Source: Planctomycetota bacterium (GTDB lineage Bacteria; Planctomycetota; UBA8742; UBA2392). From it: a stretch of 64,000 nucleotides of DNA. The stretch is from positions 124,001 to 188,000 of the forward strand of contig JACKIE010000006.1 of the NCBI GenBank assembly GCA_020638635.1, read 5' to 3'. Shown here piece after piece: positions 39,247 through 47,756 of the stretch (its first letter is position 1; every line of letters begins with the position of its first letter). Both the position numbers and the translations under genes were made by a program. A model generated the notes under the pieces. That model was given only the letters and a program-made list of their open reading frames with translations, was not told the DNA's origin and did not search any database.

Positions 39247-39840
39247 ATGCCGCGTCTGTTGCCTTTAGCTTCGCTGTCCTTCGTCGGACTGTTGTCCGCC
39301 TGCGTTTCCGCGCCACATCCGTCACCACGGCCCATGCAGGTCACCGGGAACCGCTCCCTGTACCGTACCTACTGGCAGACCGGCGATGCCGTGTATGTCC
39401 GCGTGCAGGCCGGCTCACCCGAATCCGTGCTGTTGGCAGCGCCAAACCCCTGGGCCGAAGCGGCGGCGCTGTTCGAGTATGGCCAACGACTCACCGTGCT
39501 GGATGAAAGCGCCGGTGATTACGTTCGTGTGCGCACCTGGGGCCTGGGTGTGGACATCGAGGGCTGGGTCACACGTGCGGCCTTGGGCACCTACGCGCCT
39601 CCACTCAGCGATGCGGAGCGGCAGGAGCTGGAAGAAGCGGGCGCCGCCAGCCGATCCAGAATGGAGCCGAATGGGGAGCAACTGGTCTCTCCTGAACTCG
39701 ACCAGGCTCTCGACCGCGTCAGCGAACACGAAACCGACCTGAACCGCCTGCTGGGCGGCGACCCGTTCAACCCGGACCCCGCCCTGTTGCGCGCGCGCTT
39801 TCGCGCCTTCGGCGAACAGGGAGGCCTGCTGGGCGACTGA
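39247..39840 (+). CDS. SH3-type lipoprotein, paralog of 37609-38166
   Basis: Product of 197 aa. The start at 39247 gives a lipoprotein signal, PLASLSFVGLLSAC, with the lipobox LSAC. The SH3-like body (DAVYVRVQAGSPESVLLAAP, YGQRLTVLDESAGDYVRVRTWGLGVDIEGWVTRAAL) and the C-terminal DQALDRVSEHETDLNRLLGGDPFNPDP align with the shorter protein upstream of the M48 gene. The upstream copy lacks a lipobox, so the two may sit in different places. It lies behind a terminator, so it may have its own promoter. Function unknown beyond the likely envelope location. Confidence 0.75.
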   Translation: MPRLLPLASLSFVGLLSACVSAPHPSPRPMQVTGNRSLYRTYWQTGDAVYVRVQAGSPESVLLAAPNPWAEAAALFEYGQRLTVLDESAGDYVRVRTWGLGVDIEGWVTRAALGTYAPPLSDAERQELEEAGAASRSRMEPNGEQLVSPELDQALDRVSEHETDLNRLLGGDPFNPDPALLRARFRAFGEQGGLLGD

Positions 39841-39899
39841 ATCATCCCTTGTGCGCCCCGCCGCGCTTGCCCTATCCTTGTGTGCGAGGAGCCCACTTC

Positions 39900-41747
39900 A
39901 TGTTCCAGCGCGAACGCAGCACCGAGGCGCTGCTTTCACACCCGGCACCCGAGCGCTACCGGCTGGCCGGCGCGCTGGTCAAGCGCGCGCTGGCGCTGCT
40001 CGATCAGCCGGCCAGCGACGCCGCCCGCGCGACCGAGTTGCTGAAGGCCATCACGGACCCGCTGGACGACCCCACCGACGTCGAGGCGCTCGACGACGCC
40101 GTGGAGCGCTGCGTGGACGCGCTCTCGGCCGACCCGCATTGCGTGGACGCTCTGGTGATGCTGGGCCGCGCGCTGGTGCAGTACGGCTACATCGAAGGCT
40201 TCACCTATCATGCCCGGCCCCTGCGCGACGCCCGCAAGCTGCTGGAGCGCGCGCAGGAGCTGCAGCCTGGGCACGAGCCGGCCATCGAGGCGCTGCTGCG
40301 CTGCGAGCTGCTGGCCCACCGCTTCGAGCGGGCCTCAGACCTGCTGAACGAAATCAAAAACCAGCCGAAGCTGGCGTACGTGCACGCGTTCGCGCGCGGC
40401 CTGTGGTTCGCACTGCACGACAACTGGAAGACCGCCGAGGACTGGTTCAGCCAGGCTGCCAAGGCGACCAACGAGCCCGAGCGAGAAAGCTGGGCCCTCT
40501 ACCACCTGGGCGAGGCCCTGACGCGTCAAGGTAACCTGCAGCTGGCCGACGCGCGCATGGGCGAGGGCGTGCTGCTGGGCCGCCCGCACCGCCTGCGGCT
40601 GCACGGCTGGTCTAAGCTCAAGTACCAGCGCGGCCGTTACGACGAAGCCTGGGAGCTGAACCGCCGCAGCCTGACCTTCGGGCGCTTTGAGCCGGGGCAG
40701 CTGTGGCGCCAGGAACTGCTGGTCTACTTCCGGCGCCTGGCATTCGTGCCCGGCCGATACTTCTCATTGCCCGAAGAAAAGACCGCGGGCATCGACGGCC
40801 CGTTCCGCTTCGTGGGCGGCGAGCACGTGGACACAGGCGACGTGGACGACCGCCACGACGACGACGACGAGTTCGTGCCCACTTTCCGCGCCAACCTGTT
40901 CCTGGAGGGCGAGCACCTGCCGGTGGTCAGCGAGATCGCCGACCCGGGCGCCAGCTGGGAAGGCCGCGCGAAACTGACCGTGCGCGTGCTGGACCCGCGC
41001 ACCTTCGAAAAACTGCCGCTCAGCCCCGGCGAGCGCTTCAAGCCCGGCCAATACGTGATGATGGACGAGCGCGCGGGCACGGTCTTCCACGTGCTGCTGA
41101 TGCGCCGCCACAACCTGCACAACCCGTACCTCGACCTGCCGGAGGATGCCCGCAGCGTGTTCGATTTCGACCGCACCGCGATGCAGAAGTTCGAGAACGC
41201 GCCCTGGGACGTGCGCCTGATGCTGGCCGACCACGGCTTCGACCCGCTGCTGGGTGCCTTGGCCGCCTGCAAACTGTGCGACGCGTTCATCCGCTTCGCG
41301 GGCGGCATCGGCGTGGACCTCGAGACGGGGCTCGCCGTGCAGGCCGGCGACTGGCGCAACGAGAGCCCGCAAAGCCTGGACATCCGGAAGCACGTGGTGG
41401 TGCGCGCCACGGAAACTGGTAAGGGCCGCTACCATCTGCGCACCTGGGGGCTGTGCAAGTTCCGCCGCTCGGAACTCGAAGTGCGCGAGCTGCCCCACGA
41501 GCTGGTCGAAGGCGCGCGCGCCCTGCTGCTTGAAGCCGCGCATGAGGCCGCCCAGGGCTCCATCTACCACGAGGGCGACCTGGTGGGCGCATCGCGCCAG
41601 CCCATGATGCTCATCCCCGGCCGGGAATCACCGGAGGACGCGGCGCCAAGGGACGTACTGGAACTGGTGGACGTAAACGCCGGCCGCGAGCCGGTGCAAG
41701 CCGGCGCGACACGCGGCATCCAGGCGCTGATCAACACACGGATTTAA
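39900..41747 (+). CDS. TPR-containing hypothetical protein
   Basis: Product of 615 aa. GAGGAG eight bases before the ATG at 39900 fixes the start. Residues 1-260 are helical with several tetratricopeptide-like pairs (LVMLGRALVQYGYIEGF, ARKLLERAQELQPGHEPAIEALL, WALYHLGEALTRQGNLQLADA). Beyond that come an acidic stretch of Asp (DRHDDDDEF) and a mixed domain with many Arg and His that I do not recognise. No signal peptide, so cytoplasmic. It is followed after 24 bp by a second TPR protein; the two are probably an operon. TPR regions act in protein-protein contact; the partner is unknown. Confidence 0.75.
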   Translation: MFQRERSTEALLSHPAPERYRLAGALVKRALALLDQPASDAARATELLKAITDPLDDPTDVEALDDAVERCVDALSADPHCVDALVMLGRALVQYGYIEGFTYHARPLRDARKLLERAQELQPGHEPAIEALLRCELLAHRFERASDLLNEIKNQPKLAYVHAFARGLWFALHDNWKTAEDWFSQAAKATNEPERESWALYHLGEALTRQGNLQLADARMGEGVLLGRPHRLRLHGWSKLKYQRGRYDEAWELNRRSLTFGRFEPGQLWRQELLVYFRRLAFVPGRYFSLPEEKTAGIDGPFRFVGGEHVDTGDVDDRHDDDDEFVPTFRANLFLEGEHLPVVSEIADPGASWEGRAKLTVRVLDPRTFEKLPLSPGERFKPGQYVMMDERAGTVFHVLLMRRHNLHNPYLDLPEDARSVFDFDRTAMQKFENAPWDVRLMLADHGFDPLLGALAACKLCDAFIRFAGGIGVDLETGLAVQAGDWRNESPQSLDIRKHVVVRATETGKGRYHLRTWGLCKFRRSELEVRELPHELVEGARALLLEAAHEAAQGSIYHEGDLVGASRQPMMLIPGRESPEDAAPRDVLELVDVNAGREPVQAGATRGIQALINTRI

Positions 41748-41771
41748 CCTACAATTCGCGCCGGAGGCGCA

Positions 41772-42932
41772 ATGCAACATTCGGGCGAAGATCACATCCT
41801 GGCGCGCATCCTTGAGGCTGAAATGGCCCTGGCCCCGGCCGCGCCGTACCTGAACTTGCCCGTCAGCGACTTGATTGCCGGCGCGCGCAGCCAGGCCGAG
41901 GCCTTCATTGCCAACGCCCCCAGCCTGTACGGCTACGAACGCGACACCGAGCGCATCTTCATGGTGCTTGACCTTGCTGTCAGCGCCGTGCAGGCCGACC
42001 CCACCTTCGGCGGCGGCTATGCCCTGGCGGCCGCGTGCGTCTACCGGCTGGGCGTGATCGATGTGGATATCTATGACCCGCGCGCGCTGGACGCCGCGCT
42101 GCCCTGGGCAACCCGCGCCAAAGACATAGACCCGGAACACGACAACGGCTGGGAAGTATTCATCGAGCTGCTCTGCTTCAAGGGCGACTTCGCGACGGCC
42201 GAGAAAGCCCTGGGCGAGGTCTACCAGCGCTTCGGCGACAACGACCTGTACGCACGCACAGCCTTCCTTTACTTCCGCCTGCAGGGCGAGACCGCGCAGG
42301 CCCTCAACTGGGGCGCTCTCGCCTGGCAGACGGAGTGGGACGACGTGCGCCTGGTGCACACCTTGTTCGCGCTGGGGCAGCTCTATCGCGACGTGGGCGA
42401 GTGGCGCAAGGCGGCCGATGCCTACCGCGTGATCACCGAGCGCGACCGCGAAAACTCCTGGGCATTCCACTACGCCGCCCGCTGCAGCGCCGAGTTAGGC
42501 GACTTCAACGCAGCCCTGGAGCAGAACCAGACAGCCATCACTCTCGGTGGCCTGCACGAATTCCGCGCCTTCCACGAAGAGCTGCGCCGCGCCCAGGGCC
42601 GCGCCCGCATGGGCGGCGGGCGCGTCACCACGGTTCCGCCCACGCGCAAGGGCAGCACGCGCGTTGTGGCCGCGCCGCCCCCGGCCGTGAGCCCTTCGAA
42701 CGGTCCGGCCTCCGGCAAGGTCGTCGCGGCGCCGCCCCCTGCAGCACCGGCCTCGAAAGTCGTTAAAGCGCCGCCCCCTGCCGGCAGGAAAGTCATCGCC
42801 GCGCCGCCCCCTGCCGGACCGCCTGCCAAGGTGGTCAAAGCCCCACCGGCCGCCGGCGGTAAGGTGGTCAAGGCGCCACCATCCGCGAGGCCGCCGAATC
42901 GGCCGGGGCCGCGAAAACCCAAGGGCAGCTAG
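41772..42932 (+). CDS. TPR protein with KVV-APPP repeat tail
   Basis: Product of 386 aa. GGAGG lies four bases before the ATG. Residues 1-280 carry TPR-like helices (WATRAKDIDPEHDNGWEVFIELLCFKGDFATAEKAL, HTLFALGQLYRDVGEWRKAADAY, AFHYAARCSAELGDFNAALEQN). From about 290 the chain is low-complexity: six copies of a K-V-V/I-A/K-A-P-P-P/A unit separated by Gly/Ala/Pro/Ser. The tail is basic and probably extended. No signal peptide. It likely works with the preceding TPR protein. A hairpin at 42936-42957 ends the transcript. Confidence 0.78.
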   Translation: MQHSGEDHILARILEAEMALAPAAPYLNLPVSDLIAGARSQAEAFIANAPSLYGYERDTERIFMVLDLAVSAVQADPTFGGGYALAAACVYRLGVIDVDIYDPRALDAALPWATRAKDIDPEHDNGWEVFIELLCFKGDFATAEKALGEVYQRFGDNDLYARTAFLYFRLQGETAQALNWGALAWQTEWDDVRLVHTLFALGQLYRDVGEWRKAADAYRVITERDRENSWAFHYAARCSAELGDFNAALEQNQTAITLGGLHEFRAFHEELRRAQGRARMGGGRVTTVPPTRKGSTRVVAAPPPAVSPSNGPASGKVVAAPPPAAPASKVVKAPPPAGRKVIAAPPPAGPPAKVVKAPPAAGGKVVKAPPSARPPNRPGPRKPKGS

Positions 42933-42935
42933 CGA

Positions 42936-42957
42936 GGGGACGGGCGAGCCCGTCCCC
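42936..42957. terminator. Hairpin between convergent genes
   Basis: Stem GGGGACGGGC/GCCCGTCCCC at 42936-42945 and 42948-42957, nearly continuous palindrome, three bases after the TPR gene stop and before the end of the convergent membrane-protein gene. Confidence 0.6.
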
Positions 42958-42982
42958 ATTTCAGCCCGCCCGGACAGGGTAA

Positions 42983-43462
42983 TCAGGCGAGCATCAGCAG
43001 CATCGCCAGTACGAAGGCCCACACCAGGGCGATCAGCCCGCCCCACACGATCGAGATCCAGGCGCAGATGCGCACGGCCGTGATCTGGCTGCGGTCCGTC
43101 TGCGGCCTGCGCCCCGTGTTCAGCTGGTGTTCCAGGCGGTTGGCACGGGTCAGCGCGGCCGGGCCGGTGAACAGGCCGACCGGGATGCCGATCATCACCG
43201 TCACCACAAGGCCGACGATCGCCAGCGTCATCATGGTGTCGTCGCCGGGCGCGTACTGCGGGCGCGGGCGCCCGTACGGCTGCACGGGGTTGACGGGCGC
43301 GTAGGGCACGTAGGCCTGCGGCTGTTGAACCTGCCGGTAGTAGACGTTGTCAGTGGGGACAGGCGTCTGGTTTTCACGCAGCTCCGACGTCACCAGGCGG
43401 CCGCGCGGCGGCAGCTTGGCGTTGCGTGGCAGACTGTAGTTCTTGCGTGCGACGGTGTTCAT
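42983..43462 (-). CDS. Small membrane protein, DUF4190-like
   Basis: Product of 159 aa from the ATG at 43462, which has GAGG seven bases upstream; a longer in-frame start has none. A basic, Pro/Gln/Tyr-rich N-terminus of about 80 residues precedes two membrane helices (MMTLAIVGLVVTVMIGIPVGLFTGPAAL and AVRICAWISIVWGGLIALVWAFVLAMLLML). The helix pair with a conserved Gly resembles DUF4190-type proteins. Function unknown. It follows the 126-residue membrane gene by 90 bp on the same strand. Confidence 0.6.
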   Translation of the reverse strand: MNTVARKNYSLPRNAKLPPRGRLVTSELRENQTPVPTDNVYYRQVQQPQAYVPYAPVNPVQPYGRPRPQYAPGDDTMMTLAIVGLVVTVMIGIPVGLFTGPAALTRANRLEHQLNTGRRPQTDRSQITAVRICAWISIVWGGLIALVWAFVLAMLLMLA

Positions 43463-43552
43463 CGTTCGTCCTCTCGTCTCGTACACACGCATAGTGAACG
43501 ACATCGAGAGGAGCGCGGCGATTACGATGTGCCGGACCGTTTGTAACGAAGG

Positions 43553-43933
43553 CTAGGAGCCGCGCACGTCGGCAAGTTCGCGGTTGTAAACGGGCATGAA
43601 TGCGACGATCGCGCCGGCCGGCCACAGCACGGCGAAACCGAACAGGAACACGGCAAGCATCAGTCCCAGGTTTCTTTGCCGGCGCCCGCCACGCGTGATG
43701 GCCATGCCGATCAGCCAGGTCACCACGGGAACAGCAAAGGCGCCCAGCGATGCGCTGAGGTAGAGCCGCGCCAGGCCGGAAAGCTCGAACCCCAGGCTCT
43801 CGGCGGCCGTCGCGCCGTTGCTGGTGTGGTACCAGGCGAAAGCACAGCCGCCCAAAGCGGCCGCCAGGCCAATAGAGAGGAAGGCGGCAACCCCACCCTG
43901 CTGCGGCCGTTGATCGGGAGCAACATCGGACAT
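43553..43933 (-). CDS. Small multi-pass membrane protein
   Basis: Product of 126 aa with three hydrophobic segments: AAFLSIGLAAALGGCAFAWY, LYLSASLGAFAVPVVTWLIGMAI and LGLMLAVFLFGFAVLWPAGAIVAF. No family recognised. Its ATG lies three bases after the radA stop and the ribosome site (GGGGTGA) overlaps radA, so the two are translationally linked. Confidence 0.65.
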   Translation of the reverse strand: MSDVAPDQRPQQGGVAAFLSIGLAAALGGCAFAWYHTSNGATAAESLGFELSGLARLYLSASLGAFAVPVVTWLIGMAITRGGRRQRNLGLMLAVFLFGFAVLWPAGAIVAFMPVYNRELADVRGS

Positions 43934-43936
43934 GAC

Positions 43937-45313
43937 TCACCCCACCAGGTAGAATTTTTCGAGGCCTTCTCTGAGGTTGTTGATCTGGATCAGGCGGAAG
44001 TCGTGGGGCGCGCGTACGTTCTCGCCGCGCAGCCGGGGCACCACCGCCTGCTGGAAGCCCAGTTTACTTGCCTCGTCCAGCCTTTGCTGCATCTGCGTCA
44101 CGCTGCGCACCTCGCCGGCCAGGCCCACCTCGCCGATGAACACCGTGGCGGGCGGCAGCTTCACCTCCTGGGCGCTGCTGGCGATGGCGAAGCAGGTGGC
44201 CAGGTCGGCGCCCGGCTCATCCACATTCACGCCGCCCACGATGTTCAGGTACACCTCCAGCTGGCTCAGCCGCAATCCCGCCCGGCGCTCCAGCACCGCC
44301 AGCAGCATGTGGGCACGGTTCTGGTCCAAACCCGTGAACCTGCGGCGCGGGCTCGAAAGCGGGCTGGGGCTCACCAGCGCCTGCACCTCCACCAGCAGCA
44401 CGCGCGTGCCCTCCGCGGCCGGCAGAATCGCGCAGCCCGAGCGCGAGTTGTCGTACTCGTCCAGGAACACTTTGCTGGCGTTCTCGACTTCGACCAGGCC
44501 TTCCTGGCGCATTTCGAACACGCCCAGCTCGCCGGTGCTGCCGAAGCGGTTCTTGCTCGCGCGCAGCAGGCGATAGGCCTGGAACTTTTCACCCTCGAAG
44601 TTCAGCACGGTGTCCACCATGTGCTCAAGCGTACGCGGGCCCGCAACCGTGCCCTCCTTGGTGACGTGGCCGACCAGGATTACCGGCATGTGCAGCGACT
44701 TCGCCTGCATGATGATGCCGGCCGCGCACTCGCGCACCTGGCCGACGCTGCCGGGGGCGCTGGGCAGCTCGGAGTCGTACAGGGTCTGCACGCTGTCGAT
44801 GATGCACAGGGCGGGCTCGAGCTCCTTGATGTGGTTGCGGATGGCGTCCAGCATGGTCTCGGCGACCACGAACAGCTCGTTGCCGAGGCAGCCCAGGCGC
44901 TCGGCCCGCAGCTTGACCTGCTCGGCCGACTCTTCGCCGGTCACGTACAGCACGGCCTTGCCGGTCGAGGTCGCGAAGCGCGCGGCCGCCTGCAGCACCA
45001 GCGTGCTCTTGCCGATGCCGGGGTCGCCGGCCAGCAGCACGGCCGAGCCGGGCACGAAGCCGCCGCCCAGCACGCGGTCAAGCTCGCCAATGCCGGTGGG
45101 AATGCGTGAGGCCTGCAGCGGTTTGACGTCGGCGATGCGCTGCGGCTTGGTAGGCTCGTTCAGTGCCGCGCGCCGCGAAGGCCGCACCTTTGACGTGTCA
45201 AGTTCCTCGACCAGCGTGTTCCACGCACCGCAACCCGGGCACTTGCCCAGCCATTTGGGCGAGTTGTAGCCGCACTCGCGACAGGCAAACACCAGCTTGG
45301 TCTTCTTGGCCAT
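43937..45313 (-). CDS. radA: DNA repair protein RadA
   Basis: RecA-like ATPase (458 aa from MAKKTK) that helps branch migration and processing of recombination intermediates. A four-Cys zinc finger is at the N-terminus (CRECGYNSPKWLGKCPGCGAW; Cys 11, 14, 26, 29). The Walker A, GDPGIGKST, lies near 93-101; Walker B is within ALCIIDSVQTLYDSEL. The RadA-specific KNRFGSTGELGVFEM lies near 251, and the C-terminal Lon-like domain has VNVDEPGADLATCFAIASS. Length and motifs are complete. The frame also allows an ATG three codons earlier. A low-complexity spacer precedes it. Confidence 0.97.
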   Translation of the reverse strand: MAKKTKLVFACRECGYNSPKWLGKCPGCGAWNTLVEELDTSKVRPSRRAALNEPTKPQRIADVKPLQASRIPTGIGELDRVLGGGFVPGSAVLLAGDPGIGKSTLVLQAAARFATSTGKAVLYVTGEESAEQVKLRAERLGCLGNELFVVAETMLDAIRNHIKELEPALCIIDSVQTLYDSELPSAPGSVGQVRECAAGIIMQAKSLHMPVILVGHVTKEGTVAGPRTLEHMVDTVLNFEGEKFQAYRLLRASKNRFGSTGELGVFEMRQEGLVEVENASKVFLDEYDNSRSGCAILPAAEGTRVLLVEVQALVSPSPLSSPRRRFTGLDQNRAHMLLAVLERRAGLRLSQLEVYLNIVGGVNVDEPGADLATCFAIASSAQEVKLPPATVFIGEVGLAGEVRSVTQMQQRLDEASKLGFQQAVVPRLRGENVRAPHDFRLIQINNLREGLEKFYLVG

Positions 45314-45360
45314 GGCGGTCATGGTCGATGGTTAATGGTTGATGGTCAATGGTTCGAGGC

Positions 45361-45647
45361 AGCGCCCCTACGGGGCGCAGGCGAATAGGCGACCATGTTA
45401 CCCACGGCTAAAGCCGTGGGCTAAGTTCTTCGGCCCCTGCGGGGCCAGACAGGCGAATGTCCGTGGCCCGGATGCGCTGCTGACCGCACTGCTCTGCCAG
45501 GCCTCACGCGTTGCCGGCCTTGAAGCACCATTGGCCTTGGAGGTTGCCGCAGCGAGGCCGTTGGCGCCGGAGGCGCTGTGGTACTTAGCCCACGGCTTCA
45601 GCCGTGGGTCTCGGATGCCGCATACGAATCGCGCCCCGTAGGGGCGC
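45361..45647. repeat. Composite palindromes left of the IS200-type transposase
   Basis: Three kinds of palindrome recur: A, GCGCCCCTACGGGGCGC (45362-45378; complement at 45631-45647); B, CCCACGGCTNNAGCCGTGGG (45401-45420 and 45589-45608) next to CTAAG; and C, GGCCCCTGCGGGGCC (45432-45446). The set A-B-C is followed by B and A in reverse order, forming an inverted arrangement. The 140 bp between them holds nothing I recognise. Confidence 0.75.
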
Positions 45648-45650
45648 AGC

Positions 45651-46103
45651 CTAGTCCCACAAGTAGCGTTCGTCGTATTCCATTCCGTGTCGCTTCAGGA
45701 AATCGATGAGTTCATCCTTGAACCCGCGCTTGTGGTGATGCTCTTGCTGTTCCGCGATGTATCGCTCCACGTTCGGAATCTTTGATTGACTGACGCTGAA
45801 CGCGGCGTAGCCGGTCTGCCATGCGAACTTCGTGTCGAGTTTCAGTTCATCGTTCGCCCACTTGGAAGAACTTCCCTTGATCTGACGCAGGGCGTCGGCC
45901 ACCGACACGGCGGTGCCGAGCCGGCACAGGATGTGTACGTGGTCCTCGACGCCGCCGATGGCGATCAGTTCTCCTCGAAGTTCTCGAACGATGCCGCCGA
46001 TGTAGGCGTACAGTTTGGGCTTGGCGTCCGGAGTGATGATCGGCAGCCGATCCTTGGTGCTGAACACGAGGTGGTAATTCAGGTTGGTGTAGGTGTGGCC
46101 CAT
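45651..46103 (-). CDS. IS200/IS605-type Y1 transposase
   Basis: Single-strand transposase of 150 aa from the ATG at 46103 (GGAGG four bases upstream); an upstream in-frame start would reach into the repeat. HUH is GGVEDHVHIL (His55, His57). The catalytic Tyr is Tyr115 in PNVERYIAEQQEHH with Gln119. YTNLNYHLVFSTKDR at the N-terminus is typical of IS200 TnpA. No tnpB accompanies it. Palindromes of two kinds flank it on both sides with identical sequence, suggesting these are its recognition ends. Confidence 0.92.
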   Translation of the reverse strand: MGHTYTNLNYHLVFSTKDRLPIITPDAKPKLYAYIGGIVRELRGELIAIGGVEDHVHILCRLGTAVSVADALRQIKGSSSKWANDELKLDTKFAWQTGYAAFSVSQSKIPNVERYIAEQQEHHHKRGFKDELIDFLKRHGMEYDERYLWD

Positions 46104-46116
46104 GATCCCTCCTGCA

Positions 46117-46202
46117 GCGCCCCTACGGGGCGCGATGGGTTGGGCGGACATCATAACCCACGGCTGAAGCCGTGGGCTAAGTTCTTCGGCCCCTACGGGA
46201 CC
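46117..46202. repeat. Composite palindromes right of the transposase
   Basis: A at 46117-46133, B (CCCACGGCTGAAGCCGTGGG) at 46157-46176 followed by CTAAGTTCTTC, and a C-type palindrome at 46188-46202. Order and spacers match the left set 45361-45446, so the same module is present on both sides. Confidence 0.75.
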
Positions 46203-46208
46203 TTCGCT

Positions 46209-46334
46209 GGTTCGACTGGTTGCGCTGGTTCGTTCGGTTGCAAAGCTTCAGTTGGTTGCAACGCTTCAGTTGGTTGCAATGCTTCGATTGGTTGCGCTGG
46301 TTCGTTCGATCACGCTGGTTCAGTTTGTTGCGCT
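46209..46334. repeat. 18-bp minisatellite, seven copies
   Basis: Seven consecutive 18-bp units of the form G(G/C)TTCnnnTGGTTGCnnN; the two central copies differ at one base (GCTTCAGTTGGTTGCAAC/T). It lies between the transposase module and ribD. An open frame on the minus strand through it encodes Asn/Gln-rich hexapeptides but has no start signal, so I do not call a gene. Confidence 0.85.
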
Positions 46335-46394
46335 GGTGCGCATCCAACACACAACCCGCTGAATCCGAAATCCAAAATCGACAATCCAAAATCG

Positions 46395-47552
46395 CTACTG
46401 TCCCTGGTAGCCCTTCCAGTAGCCGCTGGGGCTGGGGCCTTGCTCGGTGGGATAAACTGCGTTGCCTTCGATCACCACGTCGGGGCCTACGGTGCGCGTG
46501 CGCACGTGATCAAAGGTGATGGCGCGCTGCACGTCCGGAACGCCGGGGCCTTCCACGGGCGTGGTGGCCGTCTCGCCGCCGAAGATCTTGGGCGCCAGGT
46601 AAATCTTCAGCCGGTCGATGGCGCGCTCCTGGAAGGCCGTCGCAAACAGGCCGCCGCCGCCCTCGATGATCGCGCTGGTCACCTCGCGTTCGCCCAGGTC
46701 GCGCAGGATTTCCATCCAGCGCAGGCGGCCCTCGCGGCGCGGCAGCAGAATCAGGTACACACCCGCGTCCTCCAGCATGCGCTGCTTCTGCTCGTCGACG
46801 TCTTCGGCGCAGTAGATGAACACCGGGAACTCGTCGGCCGTTTTCACCAGTTCGCGGTCCATGCCGATGCGCAGGTCGCGGTCAATCACCACGCGCAAAG
46901 GCTGACGGCCGACGTCGCCGCGCGCCGTCAACATGGGGTCGTCGCGCTCCACCGTGCCCGTGCCGACTATCAGCGCGCCGGTGCAGCCGCGGTCGTAATG
47001 CACTTCGCGGCGGCTTGCCTCGCTGCTGATCCAGCGCGCGTCGCCGGTGCGGGTGGCGATCTTGCCGTCGAAGGTCATGGCCCACTTGGCGGTCACCAGC
47101 GGACGGCCGCGCTCGACGTGGCTGAAGTACGCGGCGTTCAGCTCGTGGGCTTCTTCCTGGCATTCGCCGACCGTCACGTCGATGCCGGCCTCGGCCAGCA
47201 TCTGCACGCCTTTGCCGGTCACGTTGGGGTGCGGGTCCTGCACGGCCACCACCACACGCTTGAGCCCGGCGCCTACCAGCTGCGGCGCGCAGGGGGGCGT
47301 CTTCTTGCCGTCGTAGGCCTCGCAGCAGGGCTCGAGGCTGACGTACATGGTGGCGCCCGCGGCCTTGTCGCCGGCAATGCGCAGGGCGTTGACCTCGGCG
47401 TGGGGGCCGCCGAATTCCTCGTGGAAGCCTTCGCCCACGACCTGGCCGTCTTTCACGATCACCGCGCCAACCATGGGGTTGGGGGCGACGTAGGGCTGGC
47501 CTCGACGCGCAAGCTCGAGGGCTCGCCACATGAATCGACGGTCCTGCGCCAT
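46395..47552 (-). CDS. ribD: RibD, riboflavin deaminase/reductase
   Basis: Bifunctional enzyme of riboflavin synthesis: deaminates diaminohydroxyphosphoribosylaminopyrimidine and then reduces the ribosyl chain with NADPH. The protein has 385 aa. The deaminase domain contains the zinc motif GGPHAEVNAL and SLEPCCEAYDGKKTPPC. The reductase domain contains AMTFDGKIATRTGDARWISSEASRREVH, TVERDDPMLTAR and IIEGGGGLFATAF. Full length; the C-terminal tail GPSPSGYWKGYQGQ is extra. Other rib genes are not in the window. Confidence 0.96.
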   Translation of the reverse strand: MAQDRRFMWRALELARRGQPYVAPNPMVGAVIVKDGQVVGEGFHEEFGGPHAEVNALRIAGDKAAGATMYVSLEPCCEAYDGKKTPPCAPQLVGAGLKRVVVAVQDPHPNVTGKGVQMLAEAGIDVTVGECQEEAHELNAAYFSHVERGRPLVTAKWAMTFDGKIATRTGDARWISSEASRREVHYDRGCTGALIVGTGTVERDDPMLTARGDVGRQPLRVVIDRDLRIGMDRELVKTADEFPVFIYCAEDVDEQKQRMLEDAGVYLILLPRREGRLRWMEILRDLGEREVTSAIIEGGGGLFATAFQERAIDRLKIYLAPKIFGGETATTPVEGPGVPDVQRAITFDHVRTRTVGPDVVIEGNAVYPTEQGPSPSGYWKGYQGQ

Positions 47553-47633
47553 GGTGCAATCCCGGTGGGCGCCTCAATGTAGCGTCTCATGGCGCGACAC
47601 GACAGGGCCGAAAGCGGCTCGTAGCAGCGGTGC

Positions 47634-47677
47634 GGAAAAAAGGGGTCGGCCTGGAGAGCCGCCAAACTCTCCAGGCC
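47634..47677 (-). terminator. Terminator of the BshC-like gene
   Basis: Minus strand: stem GGCCTGGAGAG/CTCTCCAGGCC (47667-47677 and 47648-47658, loop of eight) then GACCCCTTTTTT. About 80 bases beyond the stop codon at 47757. A second GC-rich palindrome (near 47735-47757) precedes it. Confidence 0.75.
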
Positions 47678-47756
47678 GGGTGCACGTGCAACATGGCGTC
47701 ACACGTACCGCGAATCGCATTCGGTTGTCCTGCCGGGCGGCCACGCGGGGCCGCCC

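Noticed and set aside
46177..46389. 70-codon Asn/Gln-rich frame across the 18-bp minisatellite
   Set aside because: The period is a consequence of the repeat; there is no start signal, and part of it lies in the palindrome module.
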